NCBI GenBank assembly: GCA_002702705.1
Contig: PABH01000056.1
Coordinates: 1 to 64,000, forward strand
Source of the DNA: Anaerolineaceae bacterium
GTDB lineage: Bacteria; Chloroflexota; Anaerolineae; Anaerolineales; Anaerolineaceae
Reading direction: 5' to 3'
DNA: 64,000 bases
Below, piece by piece: positions 53,486-62,980 of this stretch (within the stretch, counting starts at the first letter, position 1; the number at the start of each line of letters is the position of its first letter). The notes beneath the pieces are model-generated. The model was not told the origin of the DNA. It did no database searches and saw only the letters and a list, made by a program, of their open reading frames with translations. The position numbers and the translations under genes are program-made.

Positions 53486-54670
53486 TTAATAGACTAAGGG
53501 GCTTTTTCTTTTCTGTTTGGGAAAAAAGAGGTTGAGAAGCGGATTCAATAATCCCTCTTTGCGATGCACATCCCATATTACCAATCCCAACAGCGTAATT
53601 TGTAAAAAGGCTACGATTTCAATAGGTAGCCAACCTTGATGATCCTCAGTTAAAAAATAGGTGTAAGTCAGGGCGCTAGTAATTTGCAATCCAAAACCCA
53701 GATACCAGCTTTTCCAATCTACCACAGCTAAGATCAACAAAAATAAGGCTGCTGGGTAAAAGTAGCGATCATGCATTTTTGGTAAAACCATGGGGATTAA
53801 AAACAAAAAGAAAGCTGCATATCTTAACCAAAAAGCAGGCGAAACAGGTTTTTTTGAAAAATAAATCAGGGCAAATAAAACAATAAAAGCAATTGAAGTA
53901 GCGATTATGCCTGCCGGAACTAACAGATCATAACGGTAATTTGGCAGAAAGACATAAAAATTCGGTGCATTCATTGTAAGTGAACGAAAAAAAGAGGATT
54001 GATCGACATAAATTAACATCACTTCTGTAAACGATCTCCCTGCCAACAAGGTAGGTATCGCTGTTAAGATATAAGGAATAGGAGTAAGTAACAAATTCAG
54101 CAGGTTTTTTTTGGTTTTTAAATAATAAATAAGTAAGAGAGGAGCAAAAAACATAGCCTGGAATTTAAAGGCCAATGCCATACCGAAAGACAATACAGCA
54201 GGCAACGATTTTTCTGAAATTAGATAATAAAAAGATAACAAAATCCAAAAAGTATAGATTCCATCACACTGTCCCCAAAAAGAACTATTTAAGATAACAA
54301 CTGGACTGAATAATACGAGTAAGGTGATTACGATACGTTTTGAAGGTGAGTTTGTAATTCTAAAAACAATCATCCCAGCTAACCAGGCATTCAAAAAGTC
54401 AAAAATAACAGATATTATCTTGATACTTTCCAAAGGTGACATAAATTTAAGATAAGAAAACAAAACCAACAAAGTAGGATATGCCGGACTGTAATTAGTA
54501 AATGCATATTTCAATGCGGGATAACCATGATGTGATTGGATAAACTCATACCAGGGCAATACAAAATAATCTAAGTCAAGGTTAGTAAAAGGAAATAATA
54601 AAACCCTGATAACGAAAGCAGTAACAAAAGCAAATTGAATCGCAATTTGCTGTTTTTTTGTAAAATTCAT
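53486..54670 (-). CDS. GT-C-type integral membrane glycosyltransferase (GT87/DUF2029-like)
   Basis: A 394-residue protein with about ten membrane helices. The first extracytoplasmic loop reads TNLDLDYFVLPWYEFIQSHHGYPALKY; its acidic LDLDYF pair fits the catalytic Asp of polyprenol-phosphate-dependent GT-C enzymes. NSSFWGQCDGIYTFWILLSFYYL is the W-G-Q-x-D motif common in this superfamily. It probably transfers a mannose or similar sugar from a lipid carrier to an envelope acceptor. It is a single gene, AT-rich and with many hydrophobic codons; no other glycan genes adjoin it. Confidence 0.8.
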   Translation of the reverse strand: MNFTKKQQIAIQFAFVTAFVIRVLLFPFTNLDLDYFVLPWYEFIQSHHGYPALKYAFTNYSPAYPTLLVLFSYLKFMSPLESIKIISVIFDFLNAWLAGMIVFRITNSPSKRIVITLLVLFSPVVILNSSFWGQCDGIYTFWILLSFYYLISEKSLPAVLSFGMALAFKFQAMFFAPLLLIYYLKTKKNLLNLLLTPIPYILTAIPTLLAGRSFTEVMLIYVDQSSFFRSLTMNAPNFYVFLPNYRYDLLVPAGIIATSIAFIVLFALIYFSKKPVSPAFWLRYAAFFLFLIPMVLPKMHDRYFYPAALFLLILAVVDWKSWYLGFGLQITSALTYTYFLTEDHQGWLPIEIVAFLQITLLGLVIWDVHRKEGLLNPLLNLFFPKQKRKSPLVY

Positions 54671-54829
54671 AAAAACCTCTAAAAAGGTTATCTTGAGTAA
54701 TTTTTTTTGCGAATTATAACATTTTATATGAGTAATTACGGTTAGGTTCGAGGCTAAAAAATCATGAAGTTTTTTTTATTCCAAACCCATGACGTGGTAT
54801 CATAATCCTATCAGCAGGAGGTTGATTTT

Positions 54830-55552
54830 TTGAATCTGTACGCCTTTTTGATCGGTGCAGGTGGATCATTGGCCGTATGGCGGGTCACCAAAACCGTTGT
54901 ATCCTCATTGGCAAAACGTTGGGCTTTAGCAGCTTTGTTCGTTTTGGCAGGAGCCTTGTTCGGAGCGCGGATCGGGTTTGTTTTTTGGCAGCCAGGGTCA
55001 TTCTTTGGTTCATTTTGGCAGGTCTTTCGTTTAGATCAGGGTGGATTGGTATGGTTTGGGGCCTTACCTGGTGCGTGGTTGATAGTATGGCTCATTGCCA
55101 AACAACGTTCATTGCCTTTTGTTATGGTTGCAGATCGAATGGCTACCATGCTGCCACCCATGGGGATCATGACCTGGTTAGCATGTTGGACAGCTGGCTG
55201 CGGCTATGGCGTGGTGCTTGATAACGGTTGGTGGGCTCCTTTTACAATGGATGAACGCGGATTGTGGGCTGTTCGCCTGCCTTTGCAGTTCCTGGCAGCA
55301 TTAAGTTTATTTTTGATCTTTTCCACCTGGGAAGCAAAGTTCCCGAAACGCAGGCCCGGGCAGCGAGCCGCATTAACCTGGCTCCTGTTTTCCGCCCATA
55401 CCCTTTTCTTTTCTTTTTTGCGAGCTGATCCGCGTCCAATCTGGCAGGATTTGGCATGGGATGAATGGGCAGCTTTATTCTTTTTAGGCACAGCCTTAAT
55501 TTTCTTTTTAATCACTTTTTGGCCGCGTAAAAAAATTGAGCGGTATGCATAA
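54830..55552 (+). CDS. Lgt-like membrane protein (prolipoprotein diacylglyceryl transferase family)
   Basis: A 240-residue protein with about seven helices. GARIGFVFWQ near 43-52, RLDQGGLVWFGALPGAW near 65-85, ADRMATMLPPMGIMTWLACWTAGCGYG near 100-126 and RLPLQFLAALSLF near 145-158 follow the order of Lgt motifs. However, the catalytic-loop His of HGG is Trp/Phe here, and the G-R-x-G-N-F-x-N signature is replaced by a Cys-containing ACWTAGCGYG. It may be a paralog with a different acyl or lipid role. Start is the TTG at 54830, behind CAGGAGGTTG with good spacing. It may be cotranscribed with the NAD genes 41 bp on. Confidence 0.75.
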   Translation: MNLYAFLIGAGGSLAVWRVTKTVVSSLAKRWALAALFVLAGALFGARIGFVFWQPGSFFGSFWQVFRLDQGGLVWFGALPGAWLIVWLIAKQRSLPFVMVADRMATMLPPMGIMTWLACWTAGCGYGVVLDNGWWAPFTMDERGLWAVRLPLQFLAALSLFLIFSTWEAKFPKRRPGQRAALTWLLFSAHTLFFSFLRADPRPIWQDLAWDEWAALFFLGTALIFFLITFWPRKKIERYA

Positions 55553-55593
55553 GTGTGGCGTTATAATTTAATCATCTTGTTTTGGTGGTGTTT

Positions 55594-56463
55594 ATGAAAT
55601 GTAAACTTGGATTAGCACAAATTAATACCAAATTAGGAGATGTTCAAGCCAATCTTGAAAAACATCTTCGTTTGATCAAAGAAGCCCGTAATCAGGGTGT
55701 GGATTTGTTGGTGTTTCCGGAATTATCACTGACGGGTTATGTGCTGCAGGATTTAGCCGCAACAGTCTCCATAAAACCGGAATCGGGTGACCCGATCTTT
55801 GGTCCCTTATTGGCAGCCAGCTGTAATATTGACCTGGTTGTCGGTTTTGTTTTGGAAGATGAACGCAACCGGTTTTATATTGCCGGGGCTTATCTTTCCG
55901 GGGGTGTGGTAGTTCACGTGCATAAAAAGATTTATTTACCAACCTATGGCTTGTTTGATGAAAGCCGGTTTTTTGCCTGGGGTGACGAGGTGCGTGCGTT
56001 CGATACCCGCTTTGGCCGGGTGGGTTTATTAATTTGTGAAGATTTTTGGCATGCTTCCTTACCGTATTTATTATGGCAAGATGGGGCTGATGTCCTTTTG
56101 TTTACATCCGCTTCTCCCGGACGCGGATTAAATGATGAGAACCAGTTGGAATCGGCGCGGTGGGTTGACCACATTAACCGTGGATATGCCAGTTTATTTA
56201 CTACCTTTGTCGTACACAGCAATCGGGTCGGTTATGAGGACGGCTTAAATTTTTGGGGTGGGTCTATGGTTTATGATCCCAATGGGTCGGTTTTGGTGCG
56301 CGCACCCCAGCATGAAGAAGCCCTCACCGTCTCGGAAATTGACCTTAACCAATTACACCGCACCCGCACGCGCCTACCGCTGCTGCGTGATGAACGTACG
56401 GCTTTAGTGCAGCGCGAATTAACGCGTATATTATCGCAGGGCACGCGTCCGGCGGGCCGTTAA
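55594..56463 (+). CDS. nitrilase-superfamily amidase, glutaminase partner of NAD synthetase
   Basis: A 289-residue carbon-nitrogen hydrolase. The catalytic triad is visible: Glu in LVFPELSLTGY (near 44), Lys in HKKIYLPTYG (near 112) and Cys in GLLICEDFWH (near 148). The CEDFWH wording and KIYLPTYGLFDESRFF are those of the glutaminase domain of glutamine-dependent NAD synthetase, normally fused to the synthetase. Here it is a separate gene 13 bp before nadE, so the two proteins probably associate to channel ammonia from glutamine. The ATG at 55594 is used; an upstream in-frame TTG adds four residues. Confidence 0.88.
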   Translation: MKCKLGLAQINTKLGDVQANLEKHLRLIKEARNQGVDLLVFPELSLTGYVLQDLAATVSIKPESGDPIFGPLLAASCNIDLVVGFVLEDERNRFYIAGAYLSGGVVVHVHKKIYLPTYGLFDESRFFAWGDEVRAFDTRFGRVGLLICEDFWHASLPYLLWQDGADVLLFTSASPGRGLNDENQLESARWVDHINRGYASLFTTFVVHSNRVGYEDGLNFWGGSMVYDPNGSVLVRAPQHEEALTVSEIDLNQLHRTRTRLPLLRDERTALVQRELTRILSQGTRPAGR

Positions 56464-56476
56464 AAAAGGAGCAGCC

Positions 56477-57298
56477 ATGAACCCATTATCGATTAATACT
56501 GACCTGGCAAAAAAAATCCTGACCGGCTTTATTCATAGCGAATTAACAAGAGTAGGTTTTACCAAAGCCGTTGTTGGTTTATCCGGCGGCATTGATTCAG
56601 CATTGTCCTGTGTTTTGGCGGCCGAAGCATTAGGGCCGGAGAATGTTTTGGCTGTGCGTATGCCTTACCGCTTATCCTCCCAAGATTCACTGGATGATGC
56701 CCAACGAGTCATCGATGTCACTGGCGTACAGTCCCTTACCATTGAAATCACGGATATGGTGGATCCGCTCATTAACCGCTTTCCGGAAATGGATCGTTTA
56801 CGCCAGGGGAATATTATGGCCAGAACCCGGATGGTTGTTTTGTTTGACCAATCAGCGGCCTTTCAAGGATTGGTGATTGGTACCAGTAATAAAACTGAGA
56901 TTTTATTGGGTTATTCCACCTGGTATGGCGATTCAGCCTGTGCGATCAACCCAATCGGTGACCTTTACAAAGCGCAGGTACGCCAGCTTTCCCGTGCAAT
57001 TGGTGTACCCCATGAAGTGATCGACAAACCCCCTTCTGCCGATTTATGGGCCGGCCAAACCGATGAGGATGAGTTAGGTTTTACATACGAAGCTGTGGAC
57101 CAATTATTATATTTATTAGTCGATGAACGGTACACGGCAGAAGAATGTGTGGAAGCCGGATTTTCGGTTGATTTTGTAAACTCTGTTGTGAATCGTATTC
57201 GCCGCAACCAATTTAAACGCATCATGCCACCCATCTGTAAGATCAGCAACCGTACCATTGGATACGACTTTTTATACCTGCGTGATTGGGGTACCTGA
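56477..57298 (+). CDS. nadE: NAD synthetase (ammonia-channel domain as separate protein)
   Basis: A 273-residue synthetase converting nicotinate adenine dinucleotide to NAD with ATP. The P-loop-type signature is VVGLSGGIDSALSCVLAAEAL (near 32-52), followed by RMPYRLSSQDSLDDA, QGNIMARTRMVVLFDQSA, GTSNKTEILLGYSTWYGDSACAINPIGDLYK and the adenylate site KPPSADLWAGQTDEDELG. AAAAGGAGCAGCC precedes the ATG. With the amidase gene directly upstream it forms a two-gene NAD synthetase. It ends 4 bp from the convergent CPBP protease gene, with no visible terminator between them. Confidence 0.95.
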   Translation: MNPLSINTDLAKKILTGFIHSELTRVGFTKAVVGLSGGIDSALSCVLAAEALGPENVLAVRMPYRLSSQDSLDDAQRVIDVTGVQSLTIEITDMVDPLINRFPEMDRLRQGNIMARTRMVVLFDQSAAFQGLVIGTSNKTEILLGYSTWYGDSACAINPIGDLYKAQVRQLSRAIGVPHEVIDKPPSADLWAGQTDEDELGFTYEAVDQLLYLLVDERYTAEECVEAGFSVDFVNSVVNRIRRNQFKRIMPPICKISNRTIGYDFLYLRDWGT

Positions 57299-57302
57299 TT
57301 TA

Positions 57303-58850
57303 TTATTGAATTGATTGGATTAAAACGTAATTAAACATTCGGCTTTCTAGTTTAACCAGGGTATACGGGGCATTCACATCATACCAGGCGCGTTGGTTAT
57401 TGCTTAAACTCACCTTCCAGGCACTGAATGTACCGGCCGGGGTAACGACTTGTTCGGGACCACTGACGGTGAGATACGCATTGGTGTTAAGCAGTGGTCC
57501 ACTGTCTTGTGATTTTTCTCGCCAGGTAAGCGGTTCCAAATAATCAAATCGGTTAATCACCGTATCAGGAAAAGAAAGTCCCATCAACCGCCAGGGCCAT
57601 TCATCTTCTACCAGGGTTTGTTGAGGAAAAGTTTCCGTGATCAACCTATCATTTTCATCCAGGTTAAAAACCAATGTTTGGTCTATTTGCTGAATTTGCC
57701 ATGAAGTAAGGTACGAATCGGAAATATTGGTTTCTGTCATTTCCTGGAGAGATAAATCTTCCTGATCCCAACTCGCATTGATCTTGGTTTCCATCGCAAG
57801 AGAAGAATAAAAGCTGTTGTTTTCTTTGTATTCAAAAGCCTCAATTTCACGATTACACTCCAACGTTGAGGACTGCATGGTACATGTCATTTCCCCCACA
57901 GGCAAATCCCCTTTATGAAGAACTTCGTATGTATAGCTTGTTTTTTTCTGAGGAAGTTGGTCTGCGCCCAACGTTAAACGTGTTAATGAGGTTGCGCTGG
58001 TTACCTCTACCACCGCCATAACGATAAAAACGATAAGGGCAGCCAAAAGAGGCCAATACACAGACCAAGTGCGTGAAGGTAGTGTAATGCGTTCGGTTTC
58101 TGGTTCAGGGGCAGCGGTGAGCCGGTGAAGTAAAAATAATCCTGCAACAACCATCAAAATACCAAATGCGGCCGCCGGGACAGATGGAAAAGGCAGGGTA
58201 AACTCCGGAAAAAGGCCAGCCTGGATGATGACAATGGAAGCCAGGGCGTTGTTTGCAAAATGTACCAGCATCGCCGCTGCCAGCGATTGTGTGCGCCAGT
58301 AGGTATACCCCAATATGAGAGCGATTGGAATAAGGGACACAAAACCTTGAAATCGCATGTGGTAAACCACAAACATCAAACTGGCAATCAGCACGGCCGT
58401 GATAGGTTTTTTCTCTTCTTGGTAAGCACGTTGAATCGTACCGCGAAATAAAAACTCTTCGCAGATCGGGGCGGCAATAGCAAAAGCCGCAAAAATAATG
58501 ATTGCTTGAAACCAATTGTTTGGTAAGATCCCATCTACTGGCGGCAAAGAATAACCGGTAATTTGAACCATAAAACTTTCAATGATGCTGTCGATTAACC
58601 AGGCACCCCCACCGAGGAAAACAGCTACCAGGCTGATGGCAGCCCGTGGTTTTTGGAGGCGGGTATTTTTTATCAAAGAAACATTGTTTTTTCGATGCAG
58701 CCAAATAACCGGTAAAAGAATTAACAACAATTCAGTACCTAACAGTCCCCAGCCAAAAGAAACCAACTGCATCAGACTTCCAAATACCAATACCAATATT
58801 AAGGTGACCAGATATAAACGATTAACCTGTTTTACAGATGGAAATTTCAC
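57303..58850 (-). CDS. CPBP-family (CAAX/Abi-like) membrane protease with extra C-terminal domain
   Basis: A 515-residue membrane protein. The protease core is in the N-terminal half: EEFLFRGTIQRAYQEE (E-E-x-x-x-R, near 128), MFVVYHMRF (F-x-x-x-H, near 163) and LVHFANN (H-x-x-x-N, near 197), the three CPBP motifs on membrane helices. About eight helices lie within 1-295. The last ~220 residues are a soluble, probably extracytoplasmic beta-rich domain (LPQKKTSYTYEVLHKGDLPVG...) with no family I recognise. Substrate unknown; members process prenylated or bacteriocin-type peptides or act in regulation. Confidence 0.85.
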   Translation of the reverse strand: MKFPSVKQVNRLYLVTLILVLVFGSLMQLVSFGWGLLGTELLLILLPVIWLHRKNNVSLIKNTRLQKPRAAISLVAVFLGGGAWLIDSIIESFMVQITGYSLPPVDGILPNNWFQAIIIFAAFAIAAPICEEFLFRGTIQRAYQEEKKPITAVLIASLMFVVYHMRFQGFVSLIPIALILGYTYWRTQSLAAAMLVHFANNALASIVIIQAGLFPEFTLPFPSVPAAAFGILMVVAGLFLLHRLTAAPEPETERITLPSRTWSVYWPLLAALIVFIVMAVVEVTSATSLTRLTLGADQLPQKKTSYTYEVLHKGDLPVGEMTCTMQSSTLECNREIEAFEYKENNSFYSSLAMETKINASWDQEDLSLQEMTETNISDSYLTSWQIQQIDQTLVFNLDENDRLITETFPQQTLVEDEWPWRLMGLSFPDTVINRFDYLEPLTWREKSQDSGPLLNTNAYLTVSGPEQVVTPAGTFSAWKVSLSNNQRAWYDVNAPYTLVKLESRMFNYVLIQSIQ

Positions 58851-58909
58851 GGTTTACTCACTCATTGATGGGATAGTGCCTGAATTTTATCATGGATTGA
58901 AAGAAGCAC

Positions 58910-61900
58910 TTATCTGCTGATGAGCGGCAGGTAGGTAGCCTCAAGCGGGTAACAGGACTGCAGCCGGACGTCATCAATGTACCAACCTTCTGCGCTGGAA
59001 GATGAATCTGTACCAAAAAGGAAACGAAATTCAACATTTTGATTGGTTTGCCCTTGTAAATCACTTAAGTCAATCACCGTTTTCACCCAACCATCTCTAA
59101 TCCATTCCCCATTTGGCCACGACTCACTACTTCCACACCAAACTTTTGCACTCGTTTTATCTATAAGAGGATTGCCATAAGAATCAGCTAAATTACCTGT
59201 CGGAGGTGATATTAGATATTGATCTGAATAAAAATCCATCCATGTGTTCCCATTGTCCAGGCTATATTGGATAATACCGCCATCAAAACAAGTTTCCGAA
59301 ATTCCACCTTCAATATCAAACCATTGCCAAAAACGTAATGTTGGCTGTACCGTTTCACTCAGTACGGTAACCTGTGGGCTAATTAAGTGTTGGAGGCTAA
59401 TGGAGATTATATCTTCCACAAAATAAGCATAATTTGGGGTTTGAGAACGAACAGTTTGCCGTGCCCAACGGTTTGTGTTGATTTCTGCCAAATTGACCCA
59501 ATCCGATTCAAAACTGGTTAGGTAATCAGTCTGAACTGCATATCCAACTGGGCAATCCCCTGGTTGAGATGGGGTTCTGAATTGCCTGGTTGATAAATAA
59601 ATGCTGCTGCCGCAAGCATTTATTGCCTGAACTCGCCAATAATATGTTGAATTACTTTCCAATGCAGATGTAACTTCAAAAATGGATGTACTCAGGTTGT
59701 CAGCATCAATAATAACTTGAGAAAACAAAGGGTCAGTAGCTATCTGGAAGTGATAGGTTTTTGCCTGTTGAATTGTTTCCCAGGTGAAAATAGGGAAAAG
59801 TGAATCCACTGTACTACGATCTAACGGGCTTGCTAATAATGGAGCTAGAGGGGTTTGATTCACAACAGATAGATTAAGTATTGTATTTTTTATTGTGGTA
59901 TCACTTTGACCAATAATCGTGATTGGAATCTCTCCAAGGTTCATTTCTGAATCTGAAGTGATAGTTACAATTGTGTCTGAGGTTGCGATTACAGGGTTTT
60001 CTTCAAACTTAACCTCTAAACCCGTTGGCACGTTTTGACTGCTTAAACTTACCGTTTCTTGTAATCCGGAAAATGAAGTAACACTTAAAACACTTTGAGA
60101 AGAATTACCGGCACATATACCTAAATTATCCGGATTTGTTGATAAGGAAAACGTCGGTGTTTTGATACGGATACTGGGGTCACCCAATAGCATATAGGTT
60201 TCCCAGTAATAGCGGGCAAAATCGGAATATTGATTTTGTACAGCCGTTAACCCGTGAAATATTGAGGTTGAAAGTGTATTTTGAGGGAGAAGAACCTCAT
60301 AAAATTTATCAAAAAGACGGCGTTCCAACACATCATCAGGTCCCCAATAACTGTAATCAGCAGAACCCAAATAAACAATAGCACCCTTATTTGGTGTTAC
60401 CAGCCAGGTTTCGCCAAAAACCGTAGGGTATGAGGTATTCGCAATATCGTTCGTTTCACAGGCAAACCCCGCTACAAACGGGTAAACCTGGTCGGCATCT
60501 AACGTATTGATGTCTGAACTGGTGAAACCAAAATCGCTCCATGATGTGGGAGATCCATGCCCTGAATAAATGACCAGACTGCGTTCATCATTAATGGCTG
60601 TTTTTAAATCTGTTTCACGTGCGCTTTCAGAAACATAATATAATTTATCGCCGCCAGGAGAAGGGTTGGTTGGAAAGCTGCCGCTGTATCCACGCGGTAA
60701 GGTGTGCGTGGTGATGACATAATTATGGCTGCCTTCTGCTTCAGGGTAGTGGGAACTATCAGCCGTTGCAACAAAGGCTGCTTTTTGAACCCAATCTTCA
60801 TTCCCCGTAAGTGCTGCATAACTGGTTAATTTACTTAAAATAGTGTCCAATTGTGTTTGATTTTGGGCAGGCAAACGCCCTACCAACAAATCGGGCACAT
60901 AATCGGCGGTCATCGTTGCGTAATACAAATCCGTTGCTTTACTGAAACAGGGCGAGGTGGTACAAACAGGGGTTTGGCTGGTTGGCCAGGAAGGCACATA
61001 ATTGGTATCTCCCACCAGAAGCAAATAGGTAGGTGGGACCGCCCAATTGTGATAAGCATATTCGATATAGGTTTTAATGGCGGTGTTGGTGCTGCCAATC
61101 GTTTCCAGGGTTTCAACGGTCACGTCATACCCTTCCGCTTCTTTTAAATCCACAAAAGGTGCCAGGCTGGGAGCAAGGCTAGCGGGGGTAATAATCAGAT
61201 ATCTAATACCTTCCAGCCTTTTGGTGTCCGATGCCGCTGTGTTTGGATTCAACACCATTTCACTTACCATGTCATCAAATACCGCTGAACCACGCGTTTG
61301 AACAAACAAATCGGGTTGGGTTAGGCTGTCCCATGTAATGGTGAATGTGATCTCTTTTAATAGTTCCAGTTGACCTGATTGTGGCTGGTAACGGACTGGT
61401 TGAATTTGTATGGGGAGAATATGGTGATCCCGCACTTGAAAAGAATCGGGCAAGTGGGCATAAGAAGGTGGATAAATTTGATTTTGTTGGTAAATCATTT
61501 CATCGGCAGGCTGCCAGGGTGGGGTCGGACCGGATTTTGAAGCCTCCATTTGCCTTGGCATGATCGTTGCAGGCAAACCATAATCCACCAGGCTGATCGT
61601 TTTGGTTTTTACATCAACTTTACTGATGCGGGCGGCTGCCTGGATGGGAATTTCCACCTGAGTTGTGAAAATTGGCAGATCGGGTGCCCCCAATGGCGCA
61701 GCCTGACCATATCCTTCCAAAAAGAGACGGCTGAATTCCCCTTGATCGTTTTTAAATGAATCTGCCCATATACCCGGAAATCGGATCTGAATTTGCAGGC
61801 TGGTTTCACTGATCGACTGCACTTCAATTTGTGGCTGGCGGGTAGAATCTGTTTCGGTCGTGGTGCTTAACCAAACTGAACCAGACTGTGCATACACCGC

Positions 61901-61978
61901 ACCAGCCTTGCTGGTGGAATAAAATAAACTGCTAAAAAGAATAAAAGACAAGAGCAGAAAAGCAAATTTTTTTATCAT
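58910..61978 (-). CDS. secreted gingipain-like cysteine protease (family C25)
   Basis: A 1022-residue protein with a Sec signal (residues 1-about 30, ending near VYAQ). An N-terminal propeptide-like domain extends to about 230. The C25 domain (about 240-610) has RYLIITPASLAPSLAPFVDLKE, YLLLVGDTNYVPSW, DLLVGRLPAQ, the catalytic His in VIYSGHGSPTSW and the catalytic Cys in VAGFACETNDIAN, and ends YMLLGDPSIRIK. Ig-like and fibronectin III-like modules follow (NQTPLAPLLASPLDRSTVD...YYWRVQAINACGSSIYLS). The last ~200 residues look like a MAM/jelly-roll module (FRFLFGTDSSSSAEGWYIDDVRL). No sorting tail is obvious. Probably degrades extracellular proteins, feeding the peptide importers of this window. 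Confidence 0.88.
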   Translation of the reverse strand: MIKKFAFLLLSFILFSSLFYSTSKAGAVYAQSGSVWLSTTTETDSTRQPQIEVQSISETSLQIQIRFPGIWADSFKNDQGEFSRLFLEGYGQAAPLGAPDLPIFTTQVEIPIQAAARISKVDVKTKTISLVDYGLPATIMPRQMEASKSGPTPPWQPADEMIYQQNQIYPPSYAHLPDSFQVRDHHILPIQIQPVRYQPQSGQLELLKEITFTITWDSLTQPDLFVQTRGSAVFDDMVSEMVLNPNTAASDTKRLEGIRYLIITPASLAPSLAPFVDLKEAEGYDVTVETLETIGSTNTAIKTYIEYAYHNWAVPPTYLLLVGDTNYVPSWPTSQTPVCTTSPCFSKATDLYYATMTADYVPDLLVGRLPAQNQTQLDTILSKLTSYAALTGNEDWVQKAAFVATADSSHYPEAEGSHNYVITTHTLPRGYSGSFPTNPSPGGDKLYYVSESARETDLKTAINDERSLVIYSGHGSPTSWSDFGFTSSDINTLDADQVYPFVAGFACETNDIANTSYPTVFGETWLVTPNKGAIVYLGSADYSYWGPDDVLERRLFDKFYEVLLPQNTLSTSIFHGLTAVQNQYSDFARYYWETYMLLGDPSIRIKTPTFSLSTNPDNLGICAGNSSQSVLSVTSFSGLQETVSLSSQNVPTGLEVKFEENPVIATSDTIVTITSDSEMNLGEIPITIIGQSDTTIKNTILNLSVVNQTPLAPLLASPLDRSTVDSLFPIFTWETIQQAKTYHFQIATDPLFSQVIIDADNLSTSIFEVTSALESNSTYYWRVQAINACGSSIYLSTRQFRTPSQPGDCPVGYAVQTDYLTSFESDWVNLAEINTNRWARQTVRSQTPNYAYFVEDIISISLQHLISPQVTVLSETVQPTLRFWQWFDIEGGISETCFDGGIIQYSLDNGNTWMDFYSDQYLISPPTGNLADSYGNPLIDKTSAKVWCGSSESWPNGEWIRDGWVKTVIDLSDLQGQTNQNVEFRFLFGTDSSSSAEGWYIDDVRLQSCYPLEATYLPLISR

Positions 61979-62248
61979 TATTATGAATTCGATCCGGAAA
62001 GATACGGCCCCTTTTTTATGTATTGTAACATAATTGAGTTGGTTTTTTTGCGATATTTTTTGAATGAAGATAAAGAATTGTGATCTCCTCCACCATCAAT
62101 ACGGTATCCTTTTTTATAAATTCCTTATTAATATCATCAAGAGATATATCATTTTGCTTTACAAAACCAGCGTCTGTTTTTATACTAAGGTTATAAAAGC
62201 CCGTAAACATGTGCCGCAGTAAAGCGGCATTTTCTTGGATAGGATCAT

Positions 62249-62980
62249 ATGACAATTCAAAATCTACAAAGAGATGGGACACAGGTTTCATTCGATAAAA
62301 CACGGTTGGTCTTTTTTGATATGGATCAAACCATTTTAGACACCACATCGTATCACCGTAAAAACTTTTTGACCGTGTTAAACAAACTTTACGAGATTAA
62401 TCAATTACCCTATGTGGAAAATGCGGGCAACCCAATGATGGTTGCATTAAAACGATGGTGCACAGCTGCCGGGGTGGGGCAAACCTTTATGGAGAGCCAT
62501 CTCAAAGAAGCGGAAAGAATGCTGGTGGAAAATATGTTAGCGATCCTTCCGAATGATTTGCGTGGTGCTGTTTTGCCGGGTGTAATCGACTTACTGGAAA
62601 CCCTTAGCAAAGCCCAAATCCCCTTGGGTTTAACCACCGGAACCTTACGAGAAATTGCTGTCCCTATTTTAAAAAGGGCTGGTTTGTTAGGTTATTTTCC
62701 ACTGACTGTATTTGGTGATCAAGCAGAAACCCGGGAAGATATCGTCCGCAGCGGTTTGGAAAAAGCCACCTGGGTATATGGTTTGGCAAATGAGGAAATT
62801 TCCCTCGTTACGGTTGGAGATGGCATCACGGATATCCGCGCCGGAAAAGCGTTTAACGCCAGAACCATTTCTGTTACAACGGGTGGCTTGTCAAAAGAAC
62901 GATTACAGGCTTACCAGCCGGATTATATTTTCCCTGATTTAACCGATACAAACGCCTTATTTGAAGCCATTGTATATTAG
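62249..62980 (+). CDS. HAD-superfamily phosphatase
   Basis: A 243-residue cytoplasmic hydrolase. Motif I is VFFDMDQTILDT (nucleophile Asp and acid/base Asp, near 23-30). The cap helices span about 35-105. Motif II is GLTTGTL, the motif III Lys lies near EKATW, and motif IV is VGDGITDIRAGK. The pattern resembles phosphoglycolate phosphatase/beta-phosphoglucomutase-like members, but the substrate cannot be read from sequence. GATAGGATCAT precedes the ATG. Just downstream is the promoter of the FMN-riboswitch unit, so a flavin-related role (for example dephosphorylating a riboflavin precursor) is conceivable but only suggested by position. Confidence 0.85.
   Translation: MTIQNLQRDGTQVSFDKTRLVFFDMDQTILDTTSYHRKNFLTVLNKLYEINQLPYVENAGNPMMVALKRWCTAAGVGQTFMESHLKEAERMLVENMLAILPNDLRGAVLPGVIDLLETLSKAQIPLGLTTGTLREIAVPILKRAGLLGYFPLTVFGDQAETREDIVRSGLEKATWVYGLANEEISLVTVGDGITDIRAGKAFNARTISVTTGGLSKERLQAYQPDYIFPDLTDTNALFEAIVY

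Noticed and set aside
62016-62348. A 110-codon minus-strand frame overlapping the HAD phosphatase gene
   Set aside because: It overlaps the conserved 5' end of the HAD gene on the other strand, lacks a good ribosome binding site and has no recognisable pattern.
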